From Myxococcales bacterium 68-20 (lineage in GTDB: Bacteria > Myxococcota_A > Polyangia > Polyangiales > Polyangiaceae), in the NCBI GenBank assembly GCA_001899635.1, contig MKVQ01000035.1, positions 18,018 through 82,017 on the forward strand: 64,000 bases of DNA. Direction: 5' to 3'. Under the pieces are notes generated by a model that worked only from the letters and a program-made list of their open reading frames with translations, was not told the DNA's origin and made no database searches. The position numbers were made by a program, and so were the translations under genes. This document shows positions 1-8,583 of this stretch, one piece after another. How positions within the stretch are numbered: the stretch's first letter is position 1; every line of letters begins with the position of its first letter.

Positions 1-16
1 GAGGTCTACGTTCCCG

Positions 17-355
17 ATGGTCCGCCTGCGCCGCATCCTCGCTCCCTGCGTGCTCGCATCAGCCGCCCTCGCCGCGGGCGCTCCCCGCGCCGAAGCCGCC
101 GACGCCGGAGCTCCGCCGCCGATCCCTGCGTGCGTTTCCGTCGCGACCAGCTCGCGCTGGGTGCCGTACGGGTACAACCACGTCGTCGTCCTCACGAACG
201 GATGCGCTAGCGGCGCGCGGTGCGACGTCTCGACGGACGTGAACCCCGACCGGCGCTCGGTCGACGTGCCTGCCGGTCAGGCGGTCGAGGTGTTGACGTT
301 CATGGCGTCCCCCTCTTCGTCGTTCGTCGCCAAGGTCGACTGCAAGCTCCGCTGA
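17..355 (+). CDS. Small secreted protein, unknown function
   Basis: This 112-residue protein has a basic start, a hydrophobic Ala/Leu core and an AEA-type signal peptidase site near residue 27, so it is probably exported. The mature part has three cysteines (in CVSV, NGCASGARC and VDCKLR) and an Asn-rich VLTNGCASG stretch, suggesting a small disulfide-stabilised domain. A GAGGTC element at bases 1-6 could be its ribosome binding site. I recognise no family. It converges on the kinase gene to its right with about 50 bp between the stops. Confidence 0.6.
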   Translation: MVRLRRILAPCVLASAALAAGAPRAEAADAGAPPPIPACVSVATSSRWVPYGYNHVVVLTNGCASGARCDVSTDVNPDRRSVDVPAGQAVEVLTFMASPSSSFVAKVDCKLR

Positions 356-405
356 GTCTCGTCGAGCATCGCCCGGCGCTCGGGAACGGCTCGCAACTCG
401 AAGAG

Positions 406-2412
406 CTAGCGCGCCCCTCGCGAGCGCTTCCTGGCGAGCTCGCGTCGCTCCCTGCGCTCGCGCATCCGACCCATGAGGAACGCACCGTCCTCGGCGGGGC
501 GGCTCCAGGCGACGAGGAGATTCGCGGTGAGGACGAAGTTCGCCGCCGACATCAGATGCCATACGTGCTCCGGCGCGATGCACGCGCCGACGAACGCCGT
601 GAAGTAGGCCGCGACCGACGGACCGAAGCGACGGTCGACGAAGAGGGCGAACACGACCGTCGAGAAGAACCAGGTGTGGAGGTACAGGATGAAGACGTGG
701 AGCAGCTTCATCTCGAGCAGGTTGCCGCCGACCTGGAGCGCGAGCTGCGCGGCGAACATCGCGAGCCCCACGGCCTGCGTGCGGCGGTTCACGGCGGTCT
801 TCGAGAGCGACTCACGCCCCCACAGCCCGACGAGGACCGCGACCCCGAGGAAGACGCACGTGAGCACGTATGGCATCCAGCGCGGCGTCGGCTGGTACGT
901 GCGGTACGCCCACCCGCAAACCTCGGGCACGATCGTCCAGAACACGCCGACCATGCCGCCCGCGACCAGACGCGTGCGCTGACCGGTGGTGGGATCGAGC
1001 TGCGCGCTCAGCCTCTCCAGCGTCGCGACCCGTTGGCGATCGGCCTCTCGCAATCGCATCGCGTCGGAGACCCGCTTCGCGAGCTCCGGGGGCGGCGTCT
1101 CGAGCTCGGCGAGCGCCGCCGCCGCGGCTTCGGGCGTACCTCGTTCGAGCTCGAAGACGACGACCATCTCCGTGGCTTCTCGGAGACCGGTCCGTGCAGC
1201 CTCGTTGTCGTCGCACGCGCGGATCGCCTGACGGAAGCCGAAGCGCGCCTCGGCGAAGAGGTGATGAACGCGATCGCGGACGACGTCGGGCGCACCGCCG
1301 GTCCCGAGCTCGCGGCGCATCTCTTCGACTCGCAATAGCGCCTCGGCGGAGAGCGCGAGCGATCCTCGATGGCGCAGGTACCATTCGAGCTGCTTCCGGA
1401 GCTCGTCGGCCGATGCGAAGCGATCCGTTGCCGAACGGCTCATCGCACGGCTCGCGAGCTCGGCGAGCTGGGACGGTACGCCGTCCGGAAACGCGAAGCT
1501 CGAACGGAGGATCGACGTGACGATCTGGGGGAAGGACTCGCCGAGGTGCGGCGGACGACCGACGAGGATCTCGTGGAGGATCGCGCCGAGGAGGTACACG
1601 TCCGTCCGCTCGTCCAGCTTGCCGCTCGTGCCGAGCATCTCGGGCGCCATGTACGACGGCGTGCCGGCCATCTCGGTCGCCTCCGCCGCCAGCGGCAGCC
1701 TCCCCGTTGGGTCGGGGTTCATGCTGACGGCGATCCCCCAGTCGACGAGATAGACCTCGCCGAAGCGTCCGATCATGACGTTGTCGGGCTTCAGATCTCG
1801 GTGGAGGACGCCTCGCGAATGCGCCAGGCTCACTGCGTTGCAGAGCTGTACGAGGATCCGGAGGTTGTGCTCGAGCAGATCGACCGCGCCGAACCGCTCC
1901 TTCACCGCCGCGGCGTCGCCGATGAGCTCCGACCATGCGAGCCCCTCGATGTGCTTGAGCACGATGATGGGTGAGCCGTCCTCGTCGAGCCCCAGGTCGT
2001 AGACGGGGACGATGTTCGGGTGCTCGAGCGCTCCGGTGACCCACGCCTCGCGGAGTAGCCGGAGCGTCGCTTGCTCGTTCTTCATCTTCGAACGGAGCGT
2101 CTTGACGGCGACCTTGCGTCCCAGCGAGCGCTGCATCGCGATGCGCACGATCCCCATCCCGCCTTCGCCGATGGTGAGGCCCATGTCGAGGCCGCCCGCG
2201 ATCCCCGGCGCGGAGCGCTCTCCGCCCAGCCCTTCGAGCGCGCGCTTGCCGGCGGCGCTCGAGCGGAGGCGCTCGGGCTCGATCGTCGACCCCGGATTGC
2301 GGGCGACCGTCCGCGCGATCTCCGCGAAGTGCACCGGCGTCATCTCCAGCGTGTGCGCCAGCTCGTCCTCGGAGAGCGTCAGCAGATGAGAGACGTCTTC
2401 CTCGTGAGGCAC
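406..2412 (-). CDS. Membrane Ser/Thr protein kinase with polytopic C-terminus
   Basis: This is a 668-residue Hanks-type kinase. The kinase domain spans about residues 76-345. It has the glycine loop GEGGMG (82-87), the VAVK lysine (K104), HRDLKPDN (204-211), DWG in place of DFG (224-226) and APE (256-258), so all catalytic residues are present. There is no N-terminal membrane anchor. Instead, residues of about 480-650 form roughly six hydrophobic segments, so the kinase is tethered by a C-terminal multi-pass membrane domain, which may be a sensor. Short helical stretches link the two parts. The gene is divergent from the MscS gene; their 321-bp spacer carries three 11-bp-phased repeats. The substrate is unknown. 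Confidence 0.9.
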   Translation of the reverse strand: MPHEEDVSHLLTLSEDELAHTLEMTPVHFAEIARTVARNPGSTIEPERLRSSAAGKRALEGLGGERSAPGIAGGLDMGLTIGEGGMGIVRIAMQRSLGRKVAVKTLRSKMKNEQATLRLLREAWVTGALEHPNIVPVYDLGLDEDGSPIIVLKHIEGLAWSELIGDAAAVKERFGAVDLLEHNLRILVQLCNAVSLAHSRGVLHRDLKPDNVMIGRFGEVYLVDWGIAVSMNPDPTGRLPLAAEATEMAGTPSYMAPEMLGTSGKLDERTDVYLLGAILHEILVGRPPHLGESFPQIVTSILRSSFAFPDGVPSQLAELASRAMSRSATDRFASADELRKQLEWYLRHRGSLALSAEALLRVEEMRRELGTGGAPDVVRDRVHHLFAEARFGFRQAIRACDDNEAARTGLREATEMVVVFELERGTPEAAAAALAELETPPPELAKRVSDAMRLREADRQRVATLERLSAQLDPTTGQRTRLVAGGMVGVFWTIVPEVCGWAYRTYQPTPRWMPYVLTCVFLGVAVLVGLWGRESLSKTAVNRRTQAVGLAMFAAQLALQVGGNLLEMKLLHVFILYLHTWFFSTVVFALFVDRRFGPSVAAYFTAFVGACIAPEHVWHLMSAANFVLTANLLVAWSRPAEDGAFLMGRMRERRERRELARKRSRGAR

Positions 2413-2733
2413 TGGATGGAGTGTTCAGGATGCCGCCCCGCAGGGGAAGGGGGATTGTTTCCCGGGGCGCCGCCGGCCAGGGCAAGCCGGTGCCGCGTCC
2501 GCGGATCGAGATCATCGACCTCAGTAGGGTGACGAGAGCGTGACGAGAGGGTGACGAGCCGATGCCCCGGCGCTCGGCGGGTCACGAGCTTTCCCGATCG
2601 CCACACGCAACATCGCGATTTCAGTGAGGGACGCCCCCGGGCCGCCCGGGTCCGGCCCCGGGGGGTGGGAGCGCACGGGCTCACGCCTCGCGGTGAACGT
2701 GCACTGCTTTGGCGTCGATGTTAAGCAGGGGCG
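2413..2733. other. Intergenic region between divergent kinase and MscS genes
   Basis: This 321-bp spacer separates two divergently transcribed genes and should hold both promoters. It contains three direct GTGACGAG repeats, listed separately. It also has a very GC-rich imperfect inverted repeat at 2634-2665 (CCCCCGGGCCG against CCGGCCCCGGGGG), about 70 bp upstream of the channel gene, which could fold in the leader. I see no convincing coding potential. Confidence 0.5.
2529..2558 (+). repeat. Three GTGACGAG direct repeats at 11-bp spacing
   Basis: GTGACGAG occurs exactly at 2529, 2540 and 2551, a period of 11 bp or about one helical turn. Tandem 11-bp spacing is typical of binding sites for OmpR/PhoB-type response regulators. 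The repeats lie about 117-146 bp upstream of the membrane kinase start and 176-205 bp upstream of the MscS start. They could serve as an operator for either gene, but no regulator is identified. Confidence 0.5.
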
Positions 2734-4395
2734 GTGATCCGGCCTCCGATAGTCCGCGCCCTGGTCGCACTCGCGAGCCTGATCGTCCTGCTCGTGGCCG
2801 GGACCGGCCCTGCACAGGCCCAGACGAAGGCGCCGGCGCCTCCGGCCGCCATCGGCGACAAGTCCGACGAAGAGGCCGCTGACTCGCCGCGCGCGAGCAT
2901 GCGGAGCTTCTTCGACCTCGCCGAGCGCGGCCGCTATCAGGAGGCGTCGCTCTACCTCGACCTCCCACGCGGGAGCGAGAAGCGGGCGGAAGAACTGGCG
3001 TCGAAGCTTCACGCCGTCCTCTCGCAGCGCCTCCTCGTCGACCCGGAGGCGCTCTCACCGCTCGCGCAGGGCCGCGCGGGCGACGGGCTGCCGACCGGGA
3101 TCGAGGAGCTCGGCAAGATCGCCGACGCCAAGGGTCGACCGATCGCGGTCCGGCTCGTCCGGCACGAGTCGAGGTCGATCGACGACGAGCCGCGTTGGGT
3201 CTTCTCGCAGACGACCGTCGCCGCCGTGCCGGCGCTCTACGGCTCCCTCCGCGATCGCTGGATCCGCGAGAGCCTCCCGCCGTCGCTCCTCAACCAAGGC
3301 CCGATGGCGCTGTATCTCTGGCAATGGCTGGCCCTGCCGGTCCTCGCCGCGCTCTGCTTCGGCACCGGACGCCTCCTCACCTTCGCGAGCGGCATCATCG
3401 CGAAGCGCGCCCTCGCGAAGCACTCGTGGAGCCCGCGCTTGCTCACGGGCCTGAAGGCCCCGACCACCCTTGGCTGGGCGGTCGCCCTGTTCGCGATCCT
3501 GACGCCGTACCTCGCGCTCACGTTGCGCGCCGAGGAGCTCCTCGATCGCGGGCTTCACGCGGTCGCCTACCTCACGTTCTTCTGGGCTCTCCTGCGCGTC
3601 GTCACGGTCGTCGGCGACGAGGTGGCCCACGCCGACTGGGCGCGCTCACGGCCGAGCGCGCGTTCGCTCTCGTCGGTCGGCGTGAGGCTCGGCAAGGTGA
3701 TCGTCGCCGCGCTCGCGTTGATGGTCGCGCTCACGGAGCTCGGCTACCCCGTCACGAGCGTGATCGCCGGTCTCGGAATCGGCGGCGTCGCGATCGCGCT
3801 CGCCGCGCAGAAGACCGTCGAGAACCTGTTCGGATCGATCTCCATCCTCGGTGACCAGCCGTTCCGCGTCGGCGACACGATCCGCGTCGACTCCATCGAG
3901 GGCACGGTCGAGAGCATCGGGCTCCGCTCGACGCGCATCCGCACGGTCGACCGCACGCTCGTCATCCTCCCCAACGGCAAGCTCGCCGACATGCGAATCG
4001 AATCGCTCGGGCCTCGCGACCGGCTGCGCTTCGCGATGAAGCTCCAGATCGCGAAGAGCGCCACGATGGCTCAGATACGCGGCATCGTCCTCGAGCTCCA
4101 GAGCAGGCTCGCCGCTCAGCCGCTCGTGAAGAAGGACGACGTCTTCGTCCGGCTCTCGGGGATCGGAGAGTCGTCGTACGACGTCGAGGTGTCCGCGCCG
4201 CTCGAGACGCTCGACCACGGCGAGTTCGCCCGCGTCCGAGAGGAGATGCTCATGGCGAGCGTCGAGATCGTCGAGCGAGCCGGCGCGAAGCTCGCGGTTC
4301 CGGTGATGCAACTCATCGCTCCGGGCGTCCCGTCGAGCGCCTCGCCGTCGTCCCCCAGCATTCAAGTGATCGGCTCGGCCGGAGGTCCTTCGTGA
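2734..4395 (+). CDS. MscS-family mechanosensitive channel with periplasmic N-terminal domain
   Basis: This 553-residue protein starts with GTG and has a signal peptide ending near QAQ (residue 30). About 160 residues of soluble, presumably periplasmic, domain follow. Transmembrane segments lie near 193-217, 245-265 and 273-293, and the pore helix region is near 325-365. The MscS signature is clear: the Gly/Ala-rich pore-lining helix (GIGGVAIALAAQ), then VENLFGS, then a beta domain beginning GDTIRVD and ending with LPNGKLAD. Such channels release solutes on hypo-osmotic shock. The stop overlaps the start of the kinase-like/FGE fusion gene by 4 bp (GTGA), so the two proteins are very probably co-translated. 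Confidence 0.9.
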   Translation: MIRPPIVRALVALASLIVLLVAGTGPAQAQTKAPAPPAAIGDKSDEEAADSPRASMRSFFDLAERGRYQEASLYLDLPRGSEKRAEELASKLHAVLSQRLLVDPEALSPLAQGRAGDGLPTGIEELGKIADAKGRPIAVRLVRHESRSIDDEPRWVFSQTTVAAVPALYGSLRDRWIRESLPPSLLNQGPMALYLWQWLALPVLAALCFGTGRLLTFASGIIAKRALAKHSWSPRLLTGLKAPTTLGWAVALFAILTPYLALTLRAEELLDRGLHAVAYLTFFWALLRVVTVVGDEVAHADWARSRPSARSLSSVGVRLGKVIVAALALMVALTELGYPVTSVIAGLGIGGVAIALAAQKTVENLFGSISILGDQPFRVGDTIRVDSIEGTVESIGLRSTRIRTVDRTLVILPNGKLADMRIESLGPRDRLRFAMKLQIAKSATMAQIRGIVLELQSRLAAQPLVKKDDVFVRLSGIGESSYDVEVSAPLETLDHGEFARVREEMLMASVEIVERAGAKLAVPVMQLIAPGVPSSASPSSPSIQVIGSAGGPS

Positions 4396-6464
4396 CGGAA
4401 GCGGGACGAGCCGCGGCGCTCGTCGGGACAATCCTCGATCGACGCTATCGGATCGACTCGGTCATTGGCCCGGGTGAGAAGGGCGCCTGGGTCTTCCGCG
4501 CTCACGAGATCGTCAGCGGGACGCCGGTAGCCGTGCGCTGCCCCGGCGTGCCCGAGCACCTCACCGGGCTCGGGCACGCCTACGAGCGAGCGCTCGACGA
4601 GTTCCTCGCCGAGGCGCAGCTGCTCGCGCGCGCCTGCGGAGAAGGCGGCGATGTCGAGCAGGTGCTCGCCTACGGCATCGCCGAGCCTGCGGGGCTGGCG
4701 CGCGTACCGTATTCCGTCTTCGAGTGGCTCGAGGGCAAGTCGCTCGAGCAGCACATCGTCGAGCGCGCCGGCGCGGTCCTCTCCGTCAGCGAGGCGCTCG
4801 CGATCCTCGAGCCCGCCGCGCGTGGGCTCGCCGCCGCTCACGCGCTCGGCATCGCGCACCGCGACGTCCGCCCGAGGAACCTCTGGCTCGCGCAGGTCGG
4901 CGGCCGGACGCGCATGAAGCTGACACAGTTCGTCCTCGCGTCGCGCATCGGCCCGTCGGACGACGCCTTCGCTCCCGAGTATGGCGCGCCGGAGCACTTC
5001 AAGCGCTCGTACGGAGCCATCGGGCCGGCGACCGACGTCTACGGTCTCGCACTCTGCCTCGTGGAGCTCATCTCCGGAAGGCGCGCCCTCGAAGGGGTCG
5101 ATCCGCCCGAGCTCTACCTCGCGGCGAGCGATCTCGGGCGCCGTCCGACGCTGCGAGCCCGAGGCGTACAGGCATCCGAGGCCGTCGAGGCCGTCCTCGC
5201 CCGTGCGCTCGCGGTCGATCCCAGACGTCGCTGGCAGAGCGCGCGCGAGCTCTGGGACGCGCTCGTCGCGGCAGTACCCGAGCTCACGCCCGCGATGCCG
5301 AGCGTTCGCCCGCGGCCGGAGCTCGCCGGCAACGAGGTGGACGAGGCGCCGGCGAGCGCTCAGTCGAACGTGCCCTCGATCTGGGCGGCGCGGGATCACG
5401 CGAGCGCCGTCGTCGCCCCCGCCGACGACGCCCGGCTCGGGGACTCGGCCAAGCTCGCTGCGTTCGCGCCCCGCGAAGCTCCGACTCCGCGCCGAGATCG
5501 CACGGGGCTCGGCGCATGGCTCGTCGTCGGCCTGCTCGCGGCGGCCGCGGTCGGCGTCGTCGCCACGAAGCTCGCACGCTCTCGTCCGCCTCCCTCTCCC
5601 CCCGCGACGACACGAGCTGCCGCGAGCAGCGCCCCGGCGGCGAAGGCGTCCCCTCCCCCGTCATCGAGAGCCTCCGCCGCGCCGGCTGCGCGGAGCGCGG
5701 ACGAGCCGGCCGTCCGCTTCCAGCCGTTCCTCACGGACATGGTCCGCGTCCCCGCCGGGTCGTTCATGATGGGCACCGACAAGGAAGGCCGCGGCGACGG
5801 CCCTGCCCATCGCGTGACGATCACGAAGCCCTTCTACATCGACCGCACGGAGGTCACCGCCGAGGTGTACGGCGCATGCGTGGAGGACGGCTCGTGCACG
5901 CCGAACCGCGTCCATGGCGACAACATCCCCGAGACGACCTGGGGCTGCAACACGAGCAAGGACCAGCCGCACGACCCGGTCAACTGCGTCGATCGGTGGC
6001 AGGCCGAGCGCTTCTGCGAATACGCGCACAAGCGGCTGCCGACCGAAGCGGAGTGGGAGTACGCGGCGCGCGGCGACGACGGGCGCGCGTACCCGTGGGG
6101 AAACGCGCCTCCCACGACGTGCACGATGGCGAGCCTCTCCGGCCTGGCCGGCGACTGCCGTGACCGCAGGGGCACGACCGAGGTCGGAAGCACCATCGAC
6201 GGCAGGAGCGCGTTCGGCGCGCTCGACATGGCCGGCAACGTCTGGGAGTGGGTCGCCGACGGGCACGTGCCCTATCCCAACGGATCCGCAGAGGTGACCG
6301 ATCCCCGGCCCGCGCTCTCGGCCCCGCACGCCAAGGGCGTGCTCCGCGGCGGCTCGTGGGACTACGCTCCAACGAGCGCGAAGACGACCTACCGCTATCC
6401 GTTTCAGGCCAACATCGGCAACATCAGCACGGGCTTCCGCTGCGCCCGCGACGCACACGAGTAA
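4392..6464 (+). CDS. Pseudokinase fused to FGE-sulfatase-like domain
   Basis: This 690-residue fusion has a protein-kinase fold (about 18-290), a Pro/Ala linker, one membrane helix (about 373-392), a second Pro/Ala/Ser linker, and an SUMF1/FGE-like domain (about 449-690, with PAGSFMMG, LPTEAEWEYAARG, MAGNVWEW and GGSW). The kinase part looks inactive. The VAVK lysine is Arg (R49), the glycine loop is GPGEKG, HRD is kept (156-158) but followed by VRPRN, and DFG is replaced by TQF (178-180). The FGE part lacks the paired active-site cysteines expected just after GGS. It is therefore probably a scaffold or binding protein rather than an enzyme. GTG start 4392 follows GGAGGT at 4381 and overlaps the channel gene stop. 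Confidence 0.85.
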   Translation: MTEAGRAAALVGTILDRRYRIDSVIGPGEKGAWVFRAHEIVSGTPVAVRCPGVPEHLTGLGHAYERALDEFLAEAQLLARACGEGGDVEQVLAYGIAEPAGLARVPYSVFEWLEGKSLEQHIVERAGAVLSVSEALAILEPAARGLAAAHALGIAHRDVRPRNLWLAQVGGRTRMKLTQFVLASRIGPSDDAFAPEYGAPEHFKRSYGAIGPATDVYGLALCLVELISGRRALEGVDPPELYLAASDLGRRPTLRARGVQASEAVEAVLARALAVDPRRRWQSARELWDALVAAVPELTPAMPSVRPRPELAGNEVDEAPASAQSNVPSIWAARDHASAVVAPADDARLGDSAKLAAFAPREAPTPRRDRTGLGAWLVVGLLAAAAVGVVATKLARSRPPPSPPATTRAAASSAPAAKASPPPSSRASAAPAARSADEPAVRFQPFLTDMVRVPAGSFMMGTDKEGRGDGPAHRVTITKPFYIDRTEVTAEVYGACVEDGSCTPNRVHGDNIPETTWGCNTSKDQPHDPVNCVDRWQAERFCEYAHKRLPTEAEWEYAARGDDGRAYPWGNAPPTTCTMASLSGLAGDCRDRRGTTEVGSTIDGRSAFGALDMAGNVWEWVADGHVPYPNGSAEVTDPRPALSAPHAKGVLRGGSWDYAPTSAKTTYRYPFQANIGNISTGFRCARDAHE

Positions 6465-6492
6465 CGCCGGCGCCGCGTCAGCCTCGGCCCGG

Positions 6493-6705
6493 TCAGTCTT
6501 CCTCGACCTTCAGCCGGGCCGCTCGGCGGAAGAGCCAGAAGCTGACCGCGAAGAGCGGCAGCGACGGGATCAGGACGACGAGCGGGAACGTCGGGCGATG
6601 GCTGATCTCCGGCTTGGTGAAGATGAAGCACGAGACGTCGATGAGGATCGTCATGACCAGGACGATCGCTCCAAGGACCTGTGCGGTGAATCGGTCGGTG
6701 AGCAC
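6493..6705 (-). CDS. Small two-helix membrane protein
   Basis: This 70-residue protein has two hydrophobic segments, about residues 8-27 and 40-60, joined by a short polar loop with Lys-Pro. It ends in a charged tail (RRAARLKVEED). The GTG start has a GGAG about 12 nt upstream. It is convergent with the pseudokinase/FGE gene and divergent from the next lipoprotein. No family is recognised. Confidence 0.6.
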   Translation of the reverse strand: MLTDRFTAQVLGAIVLVMTILIDVSCFIFTKPEISHRPTFPLVVLIPSLPLFAVSFWLFRRAARLKVEED

Positions 6706-6778
6706 GGCGGTACGCTACTCCACGCGGGGCCTAATGGTGCCCCAAACATCGCCCGGTTGACCTATCATCGCGCTCATA

Positions 6779-8065
6779 ATGCGTGACTCGTCCTCTCTCG
6801 CCAAAGGTACCGGGCTGGCTCGGCTCGCCGGCGGGGCGCTCTTCGTTCTCCTGGCAGCGTGCACGACGACTCCAGCCGTCACCGTGGTGCGGACATCGCC
6901 CGGAGACAAGCCCGAGGAGATCAAAGGCGACCACGTCAAGCTGAAGCGCGGAGCGCAGGAGCCGTTCGCGGGTGCACGCCCGGGCTTCTACGCCGTGCGC
7001 AGCACCGAGGATTGGGAGCACGCGTGGCCGGTGGGGACCGCCCCGCCGATGCCGCCGACGCTCGACACGTCGAAGCAGATGGTCTTCCTCGCCGTCGCCG
7101 AGACGCAGGCGATCACGCACGTGAAGGTCGAGCGCGTGCTCGAGACGGCGACGTTCCTCTATGCCTGGGTCCGCGAGACCAAGGTCGGCGAGTACTGTAC
7201 GAACAAGTCGCCGGAGCGGGCGTTCGACGCGGTCGTTGCCGCGCGCGCCGACAAGCCGGTGAAGGTCTTCGTGGAAGAGGACCACGGCGAGTCCTGCGGT
7301 GAGCCGCCGGTCGCCGGGATCGAGTGCCGGCTCACCCACCAGCAGGCGTGGACGAACAAGCTCACCGCGCAGCCTGGCGACGCGGTCGAGTGTGCGCTGA
7401 CGGCCACGGCGCGCGGCAAGTTCGAGCTCGTCGACAAGCTCCTCTCGATGGCAGAGCTTCCCCCGGGTTCGACCTCGAAGCTGGCCTTCAAGAAGAGCTC
7501 CGAGCGCGCGGAGATGGAGGTCGACGTCTACGGCACGTACACCATCACCGCCGAGGCCGCGGACGAAGCGGGCCGCCGAGGCAAGGCGGCGGCGACGATC
7601 GACGTGAAGCCGCCGAAGACGAAAGACGTCCTCGTCCAGCTCGTGTGGGCCGGCTTCGATCGAGCCGACATGGCCGACACGTTTCCTCGCGTGAACCTCC
7701 GCGTCGCGGAGGAAGGACCGAAGGGCCAGCGCTGCTCGGCGGAGATCCCAATCCCGGGGCTCTGCGACGTCAAGACGCGCGGCGCGTACACGTACATGCG
7801 CATCCCGGAGGGCGATCGCCGCCTCCCGGTGTCGATTCAGTTCCTCGACGAGCGTTTCGAGAAGGGCCCGGGCCCTTGCGTCCACGTCTGGTACGACGGC
7901 GTGCGGACGGGCGAGACGTGCGATCGCGCACACCGCGATGCGGACGAGATCTGGCGCGTCGGTGTCCTCGACACGACCACCGGCAAGCTCATTCAGGACG
8001 GCGCCCCTCCGTCGACGCCCGCCGAAGCCCCCGCACCGGCCGCGCCGGCACCGAAGAAGAAGTAG
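6779..8065 (+). CDS. Large lipoprotein, unknown function
   Basis: This 428-residue protein has an N-terminal signal with the lipobox LLAAC near residue 28, so it should be a lipoprotein. A mixed alpha/beta middle is followed by an immunoglobulin-like stretch (about 200-280, with AEAADEAGRRGKAAATIDV) resembling PKD- or Big-type repeats. The C-terminal domain contains four cysteines. The tail is Ala/Pro/Lys-rich. I know of no named family. The stop codon lies in a 12-bp palindrome that also contains the stop of the convergent DnaA-like gene. Confidence 0.7.
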   Translation: MRDSSSLAKGTGLARLAGGALFVLLAACTTTPAVTVVRTSPGDKPEEIKGDHVKLKRGAQEPFAGARPGFYAVRSTEDWEHAWPVGTAPPMPPTLDTSKQMVFLAVAETQAITHVKVERVLETATFLYAWVRETKVGEYCTNKSPERAFDAVVAARADKPVKVFVEEDHGESCGEPPVAGIECRLTHQQAWTNKLTAQPGDAVECALTATARGKFELVDKLLSMAELPPGSTSKLAFKKSSERAEMEVDVYGTYTITAEAADEAGRRGKAAATIDVKPPKTKDVLVQLVWAGFDRADMADTFPRVNLRVAEEGPKGQRCSAEIPIPGLCDVKTRGAYTYMRIPEGDRRLPVSIQFLDERFEKGPGPCVHVWYDGVRTGETCDRAHRDADEIWRVGVLDTTTGKLIQDGAPPSTPAEAPAPAAPAPKKK

Positions 8066-8074
8066 CTCGAGCTA
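8063..8074. repeat. 12-bp palindrome containing both stop codons of convergent genes
   Basis: TAGCTCGAGCTA is a perfect palindrome. Its left TAG is the stop of the rightward lipoprotein gene and its right CTA is, on the minus strand, the TAG stop of the leftward DnaA-like gene. There is no spacer beyond the palindrome. The symmetry is certain; any function is not. Confidence 0.8.
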
Positions 8075-8356
8075 GGTCACCGGCGAAGCGGCCGTCCGCG
8101 CCCTGAGGTAGGCACGGACGCCACCCATGATGGTCGTGCGGTTGCGATCGAAGAGCCGTCCGATCTCGTCGTAGCTCATTCCCGGATGCCGGCGCAGGTG
8201 CCACCAGACTTCCTGGCGCGCGAGCGCGACATTCTTCGTTCGCCCTCGGCCGCAGAGCTCTTCACGCGTGACGCCGCGCGCGCGGCAAACAGCGTCGAGG
8301 AGTCCGAGGAGGTCGCGAGAGGTCAGGGCTTCGAGGATCGTCGTGGGCGGTATCAC
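8072..8356 (-). CDS. Stand-alone DnaA domain IV-like DNA-binding protein
   Basis: The 94-residue protein resembles the C-terminal DNA-binding domain of the replication initiator DnaA, without the ATPase domain. A basic-loop region (RGRTKNVALARQEV, 37-50) is followed by the helix-turn-helix MSYDEIGRLFDRNRTTIMGGV (60-80), where NRTT replaces the DHTT motif of DnaA. I chose the GTG at 8356 because a GGAGAG lies just upstream; the frame stays open to 8479, giving 135 residues, but that extension is Arg/Gly-rich and unlike the family. It could bind DnaA-box-like sites as a regulator or decoy. This is inference from the fold. Confidence 0.7.
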   Translation of the reverse strand: MIPPTTILEALTSRDLLGLLDAVCRARGVTREELCGRGRTKNVALARQEVWWHLRRHPGMSYDEIGRLFDRNRTTIMGGVRAYLRARTAASPVT

Positions 8357-8533
8357 GTGGGGCTCTCCAGTGCGAAAGCCCCGTCGGCCACGGCGTCCGC
8401 CGGTTGCGCCGACTCGCGATTTTTTTCGCCCGCCGAATGATCGCCCGAGCCGCGTCGGGCTCGGATCGAGAGGCCACACGCCGCTGCGAGCGCCAAGGCC
8501 GAGCCCCCGCTCGCAGCGAGACCAGTAGAGGAG

Positions 8534-8567
8534 GAGCTGACGCTGGCCGAACAGCTGGCGTCAGCTC
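8534..8567 (-). terminator. Stem-loop downstream of pit
   Basis: A perfect 10-bp inverted repeat (GAGCTGACGC with GCGTCAGCTC) encloses a 14-nt loop and starts 17 bp past the Pit transporter stop on the minus strand. There is no U-tract, so it may be an RNA-stabilising end rather than a strict intrinsic terminator. Confidence 0.55.
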
Positions 8568-8583
8568 GCGTCGTTTCGGGCCT

